The notes under the pieces were generated by a model. That model did not search any database. It was not told where the DNA came from and saw only the letters and a program-made list of their open reading frames with translations. Position numbers and translations under genes: made by a program. Below are positions 7,246 to 14,316 of a stretch of DNA of 17,967 nt, in pieces; positions within the stretch are counted from its first letter, which is position 1, and the number at the start of each line of letters is the position of its first letter. This DNA is from DAOVQB01 sp023128935 (GTDB lineage: Bacteria > Eisenbacteria > RBG-16-71-46 > CAIMUX01 > WJJG01), in the NCBI GenBank assembly GCA_030628905.1, contig DAOVQB010000086.1:1-17967 (forward strand). Direction: 5' to 3'.

Positions 7246-8802
7246 GTGAGCAACGAACCCGCTGCAAGAGCGGCTCGAGGTCATCCCTGGACCGACGGCC
7301 AAACCAGGTGCGAAGCTGCCATCCGGTTCGGGAGACATGGCGCGCGAGGAGGGATCGGTCAAGCTTGCATGCTCTTGCTGCCGCTTCTTTTGGCAACCGC
7401 CTGGCTCCCAGCTTGGGGCCAAGAACCAGTGCCCAGTTCGGATCAGGCATTCCGGACCCACCCCGATGACGCCAATGCCCAAGAGGCCCCTGCCGCCCAC
7501 GGTGGCGCAAGCAGTCCCGAGGACCCCGCCGCTCACGGTGGCGCTGGCAACCTTGCGGACACCGCTGACCCTGGTGGCGCCAGGGGCTATGAGGTTGCAT
7601 CCCCCCGCGCGGGTGAGCAGAGCGCGCGCGTGATCCGGCAGATCGTGCTCTTCCCTGCGCGCGCTACAATCCATGTGGCAACGCTTCCCGTGAGCGTCTT
7701 GACGGGTTGGATGTCCCCAGCCGGGTTGATCGACCGCGCGGCCCGGGGATTCCGCAATGACAAATACCTCATCCCAGTTGCATTTGTGGATCCTGACCTA
7801 GGCGTGAATGCCGGATTCCGCGCCGGCCACCTGAATCCGCTCCATCGGGGAAGCTGCGTGACCTATCGGGCCGCGTGGGGAGGCACCAAGGACTATGTCT
7901 TCGCCGTGACTCTGCGCTCCCGAAAACCATATAAGCTCGGCTGGAGCTACAGGCTGACCGGAAAATGCGAGATCATCCCGGACCGCAACTACTTCGGCAT
8001 CGGAAACCTGACGACCCGGGATCATTGGACGCACTACACCCAGGAACGCTATCTCCTCCTGGCCAAGCTCGGCTGGGCACCGACGCGCTGGATGCGATGG
8101 GACTTCGCCATGTCTACCCATCGCAATCAGATCTCCCGCGCCGCCTACTTGGAGGAGGGCCAGAACAGCATCGAGGACATCTGGCACAGCGAATCAATCG
8201 CCCCGGGACTCTGGTTGGATCCGCAGAACTACTGGGGCGAGACAGCTCTCACCCTGGACTGGCGCAACTGCCCGGGCCGGCCGACCTCCGGCCTGTGGGG
8301 CGAGGCTTTCTTCGGCTGGGCGAAGGGCACTGGGGACGATAGCATCGACTACGCGCGCTACGGTGGAGAAGTTCAGGGCTACATACCACTGGGCGGACAG
8401 AGGGTGTTCGTGTTGCGCCTGTCCGGAGAAGAGGCGCGCACTGCATATGCCGACCCGATCAAGTTCACTGAACTCCCCAGCCTTGGAGGGCGAAGCACAC
8501 TGCGGGGGTACTTGGAAGACCGGTTCATGGACAACGCCGCCATCCTGGCCACAGCGGAGTACCGCTACCGGATCGCACCCTTCGCCGAGGCTTGTCTCTT
8601 CGCCGACTTCGGGAAGGTCATGTTCAGGCTGCTCGACTTCGACTTCGATGATGTACACCGATCATGGGGAGGAGGACTCCGCTTTGCAACTAGCGAGAGG
8701 TTCCTCTTCCGCACCCAGGTTGCAGGAAGTGACGAGGATATCGTCTGCTGGGTCACGCTCGAATCTGCATTCGACCGGGAAGACAGGAGGAACAGACGAT
8801 GA
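7246..8802 (+). CDS. Omp85-type outer-membrane beta-barrel without POTRA domains
   Basis: Outer-membrane protein of the BamA/TamA (bacterial surface antigen D15) superfamily. The long Arg-rich n-region is followed by a signal-peptide core (about 43-57, LLLPLLLATAWLPAW). Residues 80-115 are a degenerate 12-residue repeat linker (EAPAAHGGASSP, EDPAAHGGAGNL, ADTADPGGARGY). The remaining 380 residues alternate polar and aromatic positions as in barrel strands and contain LGGRSTLRGY (413-422), the conserved loop-6 [VL]RG[FY] motif of Omp85 barrels, followed by AEYRYRI and FADFGKV, typical closing strands. There is no room for POTRA repeats (only about 85 residues between the repeats' start and the barrel region), so it is not BamA itself and probably acts as a transporter, lipid- or protein-insertion factor, or a patatin-family-like barrel partner. 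The stop overlaps the next start as ATGA, implying coupled synthesis of the two proteins. Confidence 0.88.
   Translation: MSNEPAARAARGHPWTDGQTRCEAAIRFGRHGARGGIGQACMLLLPLLLATAWLPAWGQEPVPSSDQAFRTHPDDANAQEAPAAHGGASSPEDPAAHGGAGNLADTADPGGARGYEVASPRAGEQSARVIRQIVLFPARATIHVATLPVSVLTGWMSPAGLIDRAARGFRNDKYLIPVAFVDPDLGVNAGFRAGHLNPLHRGSCVTYRAAWGGTKDYVFAVTLRSRKPYKLGWSYRLTGKCEIIPDRNYFGIGNLTTRDHWTHYTQERYLLLAKLGWAPTRWMRWDFAMSTHRNQISRAAYLEEGQNSIEDIWHSESIAPGLWLDPQNYWGETALTLDWRNCPGRPTSGLWGEAFFGWAKGTGDDSIDYARYGGEVQGYIPLGGQRVFVLRLSGEEARTAYADPIKFTELPSLGGRSTLRGYLEDRFMDNAAILATAEYRYRIAPFAEACLFADFGKVMFRLLDFDFDDVHRSWGGGLRFATSERFLFRTQVAGSDEDIVCWVTLESAFDREDRRNRR
7483..7590 (+). repeat. Degenerate 3 x 36-bp repeat in the Omp85-type linker
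   Basis: Three consecutive 36-bp units start at 7483, 7519 and 7555, each with a GCCGC-CACGGTGGCGC-like core. The third is the most diverged (CCTGGTGGCGCC). The period and reading frame are kept, giving 12-residue units. Confidence 0.7.
8785..8790 (+). promoter_or_regulatory. Consensus Shine-Dalgarno AGGAGG before the ATGA overlap
   Basis: A perfect AGGAGG inside the last codons of the barrel gene, 8 nt before ATG 8799. It fixes the start of the 599-residue protein and shows that gene is efficiently translated as the second half of a coupled pair. Confidence 0.8.
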
Positions 8803-10598
8803 TGCATCCAGAGTGCGCGCCTTGCCCCGAATCCCCTGTCTCCCGCAGTCACGGGGGCAATCGAGCGAGACGGGTCCCGCCCTGCCCTCGGAAAGGAAGT
8901 GCTCTGCCTGCCATCCTATGGTTGGCGATCTCTGGCACCGCAACGCTGCTCGCTATCCTGTCGTTGACGGTCTCTTGCACACCGGCGCAGGCGGCCAACC
9001 GCTTCGCGGTGGCCGAGCCGGTTTGGAAGGTCAATGACTGCGAGCCGATCCCGGAACCCGCAACCTTCAACTGGAACCGTTATCACAGCTTCATCGACGG
9101 CTACTGGCTGCGGCCCCTCGATGACGTATTTAGCATGAGTCCAGGCTCGCCCGCCGAGGACATCAATTCATTCGAAGAGGTGCCTGCCTCCTCCTGGTTC
9201 ACTCCGCGGATCGGCCGCTTTTCGCTTTCCACGCGTGAGGTTGAACAGGGGAACACAGACTTCCCGAGTATCGACCGGAGCAAACCGCTCCAGGTCACCG
9301 CCGCCCGCATTGACGGCTGCGAGCCCTTCCTGCAGGTTCTCGAGGGCTCGGGGGCCAGTTGCATCCTCGAGTTCGATGATCCTCGTTTTCCGGAGATGCG
9401 CACCGCCGCGGCCGTGATCGCCAACCGGCTGCTCTACGCCGCGGGCTACAATGTCTTCGAATGTTTCATCGACGAGATCTCACCCTCAGACCTGCAGCTG
9501 GCCGAAGGCGCACGGAAGGTCGGGGAGTTTGGTGGCCAGAGCGATCTAAAGGGGGCCGATCTCAAGAAGCTCCTGGCGAAGCTGGGTGGTAATGCCCAGC
9601 TGCGCGTGGCGGTTAGCCGCCTACCCGCAGGCATCCCCAAGGGCCAGATCTGCGACAAGGGCACCCGCCTGGATGATGCCAATGACCGTATCGCCCACCA
9701 GAACCGCCGGTCACTGCGGGGCCTGCGGATCCTCGCCTCCTGGCTCAACCACACCCGCATGCGGCCGGACCGCACGCTGGATATCTACCTGCAGCCCGGC
9801 GGGTATCTGCGCCACTATCTGATCGGACTGGGCATGGCACTCGGCGCATGGGTACAGTCACCTCACCCATTCGAAACAGAGGGACAAGAACCTTACTGGG
9901 ACATGGGAACATGGACAAAGAACCTCCTGATGTTCGGATTCGGTAAGACCTACGAGCCGGCCCAGGAGGCTTCACCATTCCGGGGCGTAGGCATCTTTGA
10001 CAGCCACGGATTCGATCCACTAGCCTGGCGGCCGGCCTATGGTTTCGAGCCCTTCCGCCGCATGAGTTGGGCAGATGCCTTTTGGGGCGCTCGGCTCGTA
10101 GCGCCCTTCTCCGAGGAGCAGATCCATGCCGCAGTGCGCGCCGGCGCCTTGAGCGACCCGGATGCCGCGGCATTCCTGGCAGGCACACTTATCGAACGTC
10201 GCGACCGCATCGCCCTCGCCTGGTTCGCGAAGCTGAACGCGGCCGATCGGTTCCAGATCCTCTGCCCCACAGGCGGCCGATGCACTCTGGTCTTCGAGGA
10301 TCTCGGCGTCGCGTGCGGCGTGCGCCAGTCCGGGGACATCCAGTATGTCATGGTCTTCACCCTCCCCGAGACGGGCGAGACGCTTGGCTACCAGTCGCGC
10401 TCGGGGCATAACCTTGAATTCGACCTGGCTCCTTTCCTGCCCTCGCCGTGGCTGCACCGCAAGGACCCCTGCCGCTACGGCTGCGCGGCCATCCGCTGTT
10501 ATGACTACCGGGGGAGGCCGCTTGACGGCGAGACGCGTGTGCACATCTTCTTCGATGCAGACAAAGGACCACGGCTCATAGGCATCGAAAGGATCTAG
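8799..10598 (+). CDS. Exported protein of unknown function coupled to the Omp85-type gene
   Basis: No assigned function. A long basic n-region and a hydrophobic segment (about 37-58) precede SLTVSC, a weak lipobox with Cys60, and AQA-AN, a possible signal peptidase I site. It is therefore exported, either as a lipoprotein or a periplasmic protein. Later blocks (PASSWFTPRIG; DDANDRIAHQNRRSLRGLR; ASWLNH near 315; LRHYLIGLGMALG near 339; FEPFRRMSWADAFWGARLV) align well with a family of uncharacterised proteins that I remember from myxobacteria, acidobacteria and relatives. In those the corresponding stretches read roughly LKFD, WLGHDDSRxxNTL and HYLIDFG, which look kinase-like. Here they read ILEFDD (189-194), WLNHTRMRPDRTL (315-327) and HYLIGLG (339-345), so the residues that would be catalytic Lys, Asp, Asn and DFG are missing. 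The kinase relationship is inference. ATGA overlap with the barrel gene and a perfect AGGAGG support co-translation and a shared envelope role. Confidence 0.8.
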   Translation: MMHPECAPCPESPVSRSHGGNRARRVPPCPRKGSALPAILWLAISGTATLLAILSLTVSCTPAQAANRFAVAEPVWKVNDCEPIPEPATFNWNRYHSFIDGYWLRPLDDVFSMSPGSPAEDINSFEEVPASSWFTPRIGRFSLSTREVEQGNTDFPSIDRSKPLQVTAARIDGCEPFLQVLEGSGASCILEFDDPRFPEMRTAAAVIANRLLYAAGYNVFECFIDEISPSDLQLAEGARKVGEFGGQSDLKGADLKKLLAKLGGNAQLRVAVSRLPAGIPKGQICDKGTRLDDANDRIAHQNRRSLRGLRILASWLNHTRMRPDRTLDIYLQPGGYLRHYLIGLGMALGAWVQSPHPFETEGQEPYWDMGTWTKNLLMFGFGKTYEPAQEASPFRGVGIFDSHGFDPLAWRPAYGFEPFRRMSWADAFWGARLVAPFSEEQIHAAVRAGALSDPDAAAFLAGTLIERRDRIALAWFAKLNAADRFQILCPTGGRCTLVFEDLGVACGVRQSGDIQYVMVFTLPETGETLGYQSRSGHNLEFDLAPFLPSPWLHRKDPCRYGCAAIRCYDYRGRPLDGETRVHIFFDADKGPRLIGIERI

Positions 10599-10733
10599 CT
10601 CGAACTTCCCACAAGGCCTTGATCTCCGATCCCCCTGTCATGATCAGGATCTCGCGTCCCTTGCGGCTGCCCACCGCACCATCGCCCGAAAGACTACCAA
10701 TACTGCCGCCTCAGGCCGGAGACTACCGACTTG

Positions 10734-11299
10734 TCACCCAAGAAGGTCGGTAGCGGGCACGACCTCCACGGATTCGGCCGGCTCAAAGCGCCTTGTTCCT
10801 GCATAGACGATCACGCCCCTGTCGATTACCTGCTCCGCTACCGCCTGGCGGAGCGTTGACCAATCTCGGCTGCTTACAGAAAGAGAGGACTTGAACTCGT
10901 AACCGACTCGCTCGGGCCCACGCTTCAGCACAAGGTCGATCTCTGCGCCCGCGTGGGTGCGATAGAAGTAGCATTCCATGGCGGGACGCGTGAGTTGCTC
11001 GCGGGCAATGATCTGTTCGATCATCCGCGGCCGGCCAGGCTTTCCGACACCTTCTCGATCAGAAGGGGGTTGACTGACCCGAGTAGGAAGAATCGCCCCG
11101 CTCGATGGCGGTCTTCATCGATCGCTGCTCGCAATATGGGGAACAGTTCCGGGAGCGTCTGTGCCTCATCGATGATCAGCGGGGCCGCAAATCGCTGCAG
11201 AGCCAGCTCCGCGTCACCTTCGAACACTTGGCGATCGGACGGCTTCTCCAGTGTCCTGGTCAATTGGAAGAGACGAGGATCGGCAATTATGGAGTACAT
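10734..11299 (-). pseudogene. Remnant of AAA_14/DUF4143 ATPase
   Basis: Two adjoining frames (11299-11021, then 11024-10734, overlapping as ATGA) encode opposite ends of one familiar protein type. The first begins at ADPRLFQL and has Walker B LIIDEAQ and LLGSVNPLLIEKVSESLAGR, the sensor region of AAA_14 ATPases. The second has YFYRTHAGAEIDLVL and GYEFKSS, the DUF4143 C-terminal nuclease-like fold. Missing are the N-terminal Walker A/P-loop segment and the central region between SLAGR and the DUF4143 end, which in intact members (about 380-420 aa) is some 150 residues or more. This is an internally deleted, 5'-truncated gene, not a functional ATPase. Intact members are often associated with mobile or defence islands, which fits the decayed surroundings. 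Confidence 0.82.
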
Positions 11300-11473
11300 A
11301 TGGTAATCGTGACATTGAGATCGTCGAGAAGGACCTCACCATCACGGCTCAGAGCGGAGACCCGACAGAAACCACCATTGACTGCGGTGGAGTGCACATT
11401 CTACGGAAATGCTGCCGACTGGGGTGGAAGTGCGAGTAGTATCGTGAGAAGTAGAAGGACGCGGAAAAACTGA
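11290..11473 (+). pseudogene. Frameshifted remnant of a right-handed beta-helix surface protein
   Basis: In one frame (from 11290) STYGNRDIEIVEK then DLTITAQSGDPTETTIDCGG resembles the opening of secreted parallel beta-helix proteins (typically ...GTYTGxGNRDI...TIIDCGG). At about 11390 the similarity jumps to another frame, VECTFYGNAADWGGSAS, which matches the internal repeat type NCTFYGNSAxxGGG of the same proteins, and this frame stops at 11473. The two pieces are normally separated by many residues, so an internal deletion with frame loss has fused them. The left end coincides with the broken N-terminus of the ATPase remnant on the other strand, marking a rearrangement junction near 11290-11300. 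Confidence 0.6.
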
Positions 11474-11542
11474 ATTGAGCGGACGGGAAGTAGCCCAAGA
11501 GGCTGTCACGCGCTGGGCATACAGTGAACAGGGCAACTGATA

Positions 11543-12397
11543 ATGGGCAAGTGGCTTCTGATTGCGGGTGGAGCCATCATCATAGGCGCCGCCGTCGCGG
11601 TTTTGATCAGGCAGGCCCGTGAAAACGCCAAGGTGGACCGGCTGGTAGAGGCGCTTATTCAGAGCGCGTCCCGCCCAGTAAACGGGACCGTCGAATTTGA
11701 TTCCTTCTCCGAGCTTCCACCTCCGGTTGCCTGCTATTTCAGGCACGTTCTAACGGATGGACAAAAGCTGATCAGAACGGCGAAGATGCAGCAATCGGGC
11801 GTGCTGCGAACCAGTCCAACGACCGAGAGATGGTCATCATTCACCGCGAGCCAACTTGTTGTGCCACCTGCAACCGGCTTCATTTGGAATGCCAAGGTCG
11901 GAATACCTTTAGCCACACATGTGCGTGTCCTTGACACCTACGTCGCCGGTGTTGGTTCGGGCCGCGCGACTCTCTTGTCGGCCTTTGATGTCGCCTCAGA
12001 AGCAGGTACACCGGAAGTGAACTCGGGGGCATTGCACAGGTATCTAGCTGAGGCGGTCTGGTTTCCCACCGCCCTCTTGCCTCAGTCTGGCGTAATGTGG
12101 ACACCGATGAATGATCATTCTGCAATGGCCACACTAACTGACAGGGGCACGACTGTATCGTTGGAGTTTCGATTCAACGAAGTCGGAGAGGTGACGGGGA
12201 TCTACAGCCCCGGCCGTTTCGGTAACTTCGATGGCGGATACAAGCGGGTACCATGGGAAGGGCACTTTCGTGATTATCAAGTGCGGGCAGGCATGCGCGT
12301 CCCGCTATATGGTGAAGTTGGCTGGTACGACGACGGAACACTGCAATTGGTCTGGAAAGGAGATGTCATTGATGCGCAGTATGAGCTTGAGCCGTGA
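11543..12397 (+). CDS. DUF6544-like protein with N-terminal membrane anchor
   Basis: Uncharacterised family (DUF6544/DUF6920 type as I remember it). One N-terminal membrane helix (about 4-22) is followed by ELPPPVACYFRHVL, LIRTAKMQQSGVLR, GFIWNAKV, LHRYLAEAVWFPTALLP, ATLTDRGTTVSLEFRFNEVG, WEGHFRDYQVRAGMRVPLYG and a C-terminal WKGDVIDAQYELEP, a block order I associate with full-length members of about 260-290 aa. It appears intact at 284 aa. The SD is weak (AGGG about 11 nt upstream of the ATG). It lies alone between gene remnants, and its surroundings look by eye less G+C-rich than the rest of the window. A half integron-type site follows its stop, so recent acquisition is plausible. The function is unknown; family members are usually envelope-anchored with a lipocalin-like predicted fold, but I cannot confirm that here. 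Confidence 0.82.
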   Translation: MGKWLLIAGGAIIIGAAVAVLIRQARENAKVDRLVEALIQSASRPVNGTVEFDSFSELPPPVACYFRHVLTDGQKLIRTAKMQQSGVLRTSPTTERWSSFTASQLVVPPATGFIWNAKVGIPLATHVRVLDTYVAGVGSGRATLLSAFDVASEAGTPEVNSGALHRYLAEAVWFPTALLPQSGVMWTPMNDHSAMATLTDRGTTVSLEFRFNEVGEVTGIYSPGRFGNFDGGYKRVPWEGHFRDYQVRAGMRVPLYGEVGWYDDGTLQLVWKGDVIDAQYELEP

Positions 12398-12672
12398 GTC
12401 ATTGGCTTACGGGGCCGGCACGCCCAACAAGGCGCTTCACCGGTGGAGAGGTGAACTCACATCAAACCAATGATCCATTGCAACGCCGCGGGTGACGCGC
12501 GGACAGGTGATGGACCTCACGTACATGACTGATGGGAGGCAATCCGATGAACAGATCAATCCCTGATCCAGGCAAACGTATCCAGCGGTGTTGGCATTCC
12601 TAAGTCCCACCGGGTTCGCAACGTGGCGCTCACTCCGGGTATCTATGGATGCCCGCACGAGGAGGGGATTGA
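12398..12672. other. Gap with attC-like half site, hairpin and decayed small ORF
   Basis: At 12420 the sequence ACGCCCAACAAGGCGCTTCA begins with GCCCAAC, fitting the RYYYAAC inverse core seen at the start of integron attC sites, with AACAAGGCGCT typical of chromosomal cassettes. No GTTRRRY partner is visible within the next 140 bases, so the site is incomplete. TTCACC/GGTGAA (12436-12441/12450-12455) forms a hairpin just inside it. Upstream of the DUF6544-like gene, GCGCTGGGC at 11510-11518 resembles the opposite core with one mismatch. These are suggestive remnants only. Confidence 0.3.
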
Positions 12673-12719
12673 CTACCCGGAGGGTGAGGTGTGTCCGCAC
12701 TGCCCGTTCTGGGCGGGAG
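12614..12719 (+). pseudogene. Possible fragment of a small CxxC zinc-knuckle protein
   Basis: The frame starting GTG 12623 reads ALTPGIYGCPHEEGIDYPEG followed by EVCPHCPFWAG and then dissolves into low-complexity sequence that is antisense to the response-regulator gene. The C-P-H...C-P-H-C-P-F-W pattern looks like a real metal-binding module and not noise, but no complete protein is present. It overlaps the 3' end of the minus-strand gene, whose own last 20 residues look non-native, so a junction near 12720 is likely. A chance resemblance is possible. Confidence 0.3.
12633..12682. other. 9-bp inverted repeat across the response-regulator stop codon
   Basis: CTCCGGGTA (12633-12641) and TACCCGGAG (12674-12682) are perfect reverse complements separated by 32 bases. 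One arm contains the stop codon of the minus-strand response-regulator gene. There is no T-tract, so it is a weak candidate terminator or a trace of an inserted element end. Confidence 0.5.
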
Positions 12720-14316
12720 ACGTAACGGCTCGATCCAGTTCCTCCTCGAGCACGCGCACTCCGATCTCGATGAGCTGCGGATCGAACTGGTGTCCGGCAC
12801 GGTTCTTGAGGATCAGAATCGCGTCCTCGTGTGTGTAGGCAGGCCGGTGTGGTCTGGGATGGGTGAGCGCATCGAATGCGTTGGCCACAGCCACGGTCCT
12901 GGATGCTAGCGGGATGTATTCACCGATCAGTCCATCGGGCAGCCCGCTGCCGTCCCAATACTCGTTCAAGTGGTAGACGGCATCGGCCACCTCGGGCAGC
13001 TCCGCATTCTCCAGGATCTGACGGACGCCGCCGACAGTGCGCCGCCTGAGAGATGCCCGCTGTTCATCGGTCAGGAGTTTTTGACCCTCGAAGAGGTCCT
13101 CGTATTCCTCAAGAGCACCCATGTCATGCAGGAGGGCCGTGTGGGAAACGGTTTGCCTCACGCGCTGGGGCAGGCTCAAGGATCCGGCCATGCGCATCGC
13201 GATATCATGGACGCGGGAGGAATGGCCTTTGAGGCTCTCGTAGCGCGACTCAACTGTCGCCACGAGCTGGGCTGTCGTGTCAATCAAGGATTTGCGGATC
13301 CGATCGAAGACCCTGGCGTTTTGAATCGATGTCGCCACCGAGCGGGCCAGCACGGAGAGCAGATGGAGGTCGATCGGGTCGAGAGGGTAGCCGCCCGTCT
13401 TGTCCCCGCCGGCGATCAGTGCCACAACCTCGCCGCCCAATCGCACCGGAGTCAGGTGCGTGAAGCCGGCAGCAGAGAGCCTGGTCAGGTCTTCGGCAGC
13501 CCTGGGATATCCCTGGAATTCATCAAGACGCATCGTCCGGCCTTCCAGGGCCACAACCTGACCGAAGAAGCTATCAACTGAAATCGACAGATTGAGGATC
13601 AGCCTCTCGCTCACGACGCGCCAGACCTCTGGGTTGAACAGTCGTGCATGTTTGTCCCTCACAAAGAGGCAGACCGTCTCGATGTCAAGCTCCGAGACCA
13701 ATGCTTGCACAAAACCCTCAAAGATCTCGCTCAAGCTCCGCCATTCGTGGATCAATTCGACCCGTTGCAGCACCGTGCCGATCTTCATGAGGCCGCGTTG
13801 CATGTCCGTGTGGGCCTGAACGGTTAGCTGGCGCTGGTCGCGCACCTCTCTCTCGAGCGCCTGGTTGCGCAAGCAGAGCAGCTTCTGGTCCGCTACGCGA
13901 TCGAGGATGCGGCGGATCTTCATAATCAACTCGCGGGGGGAGAAGGGCTTGGCGAGGTAGTCGTCTGCACCCATCCGCAGGCCTTGGATCCTGGCTTCGT
14001 TGGAGGAGTTTCCTGAGATCAGTATGACTGGGAGGTTCTTGGTCTCTTCTTTTCCCCGGATCGCCTCAAGTACCTGGAAGCCGCTCTTGCGCGGCAGACG
14101 TACGTCGAGCACGACCAGGGCCGGGTTGCGATGCTTCACCTCCGCTAGAGCGGTATCGCCGTCGAAGGCCGTATGAACTGTGTATCCTCGTCCTGATAGG
14201 GTGATTTGAAGAAGCTCGATCACGCGGACATCATTATCAACGACCAGAATGTTCTCCTGCCCCGGATGTTCCGAACGGATCGGCAAAGAGCCACGTGTCG
14301 TCTTCTTCGCTTCCAT
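12673..14316 (-). CDS. Response regulator: REC-GAF-degenerate HD-GYP
   Basis: Three domains are readable. The N-terminal CheY-like receiver (about 22-140) has Asp27/Asn28/Asp29 in the acidic pocket, phosphoacceptor Asp71 in VVLDVRLP, Ser101 and Lys123 in LAKPF, so it should accept phosphate. A GAF-like sensor domain spans about 195-340. The C-terminal HD-GYP fold (about 350-520) keeps His365 and the HD pair His397-Asp398 (LLHDMG). However, the family's HHExxDGxGYP reads LNEYWDGSGLP (450-460), so both metal-binding His are lost; the His expected in the Hp-x-x-G segment is Thr427; and the Asp of VADxFDALT is Asn479. Cyclic-di-GMP hydrolysis is therefore unlikely. Start chosen at ATG 14316 (GGGGAG 11 nt upstream); an in-frame GTG at 14340 is possible. 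Last gene of a three-gene minus-strand cluster, overlapping the previous gene by 80 nt. The last 20 residues look appended. Confidence 0.9.
   Translation of the reverse strand: MEAKKTTRGSLPIRSEHPGQENILVVDNDVRVIELLQITLSGRGYTVHTAFDGDTALAEVKHRNPALVVLDVRLPRKSGFQVLEAIRGKEETKNLPVILISGNSSNEARIQGLRMGADDYLAKPFSPRELIMKIRRILDRVADQKLLCLRNQALEREVRDQRQLTVQAHTDMQRGLMKIGTVLQRVELIHEWRSLSEIFEGFVQALVSELDIETVCLFVRDKHARLFNPEVWRVVSERLILNLSISVDSFFGQVVALEGRTMRLDEFQGYPRAAEDLTRLSAAGFTHLTPVRLGGEVVALIAGGDKTGGYPLDPIDLHLLSVLARSVATSIQNARVFDRIRKSLIDTTAQLVATVESRYESLKGHSSRVHDIAMRMAGSLSLPQRVRQTVSHTALLHDMGALEEYEDLFEGQKLLTDEQRASLRRRTVGGVRQILENAELPEVADAVYHLNEYWDGSGLPDGLIGEYIPLASRTVAVANAFDALTHPRPHRPAYTHEDAILILKNRAGHQFDPQLIEIGVRVLEEELDRAVTSPAQNGQCGHTSPSG

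Noticed and set aside
6929..7249. 106-codon frame overlapping both neighbours by 4 nt
   Set aside because: The double 4-nt overlap is tempting, but the product is low-complexity, its Shine-Dalgarno is 1 nt from the start, and the DNA is better explained by strong inverted repeats. Not fully excluded.
10734..11299. Toxin-antitoxin or defence ATPase as an active system
   Set aside because: The P-loop and central domain are missing and no partner gene is adjacent, so it cannot be functional as it stands.
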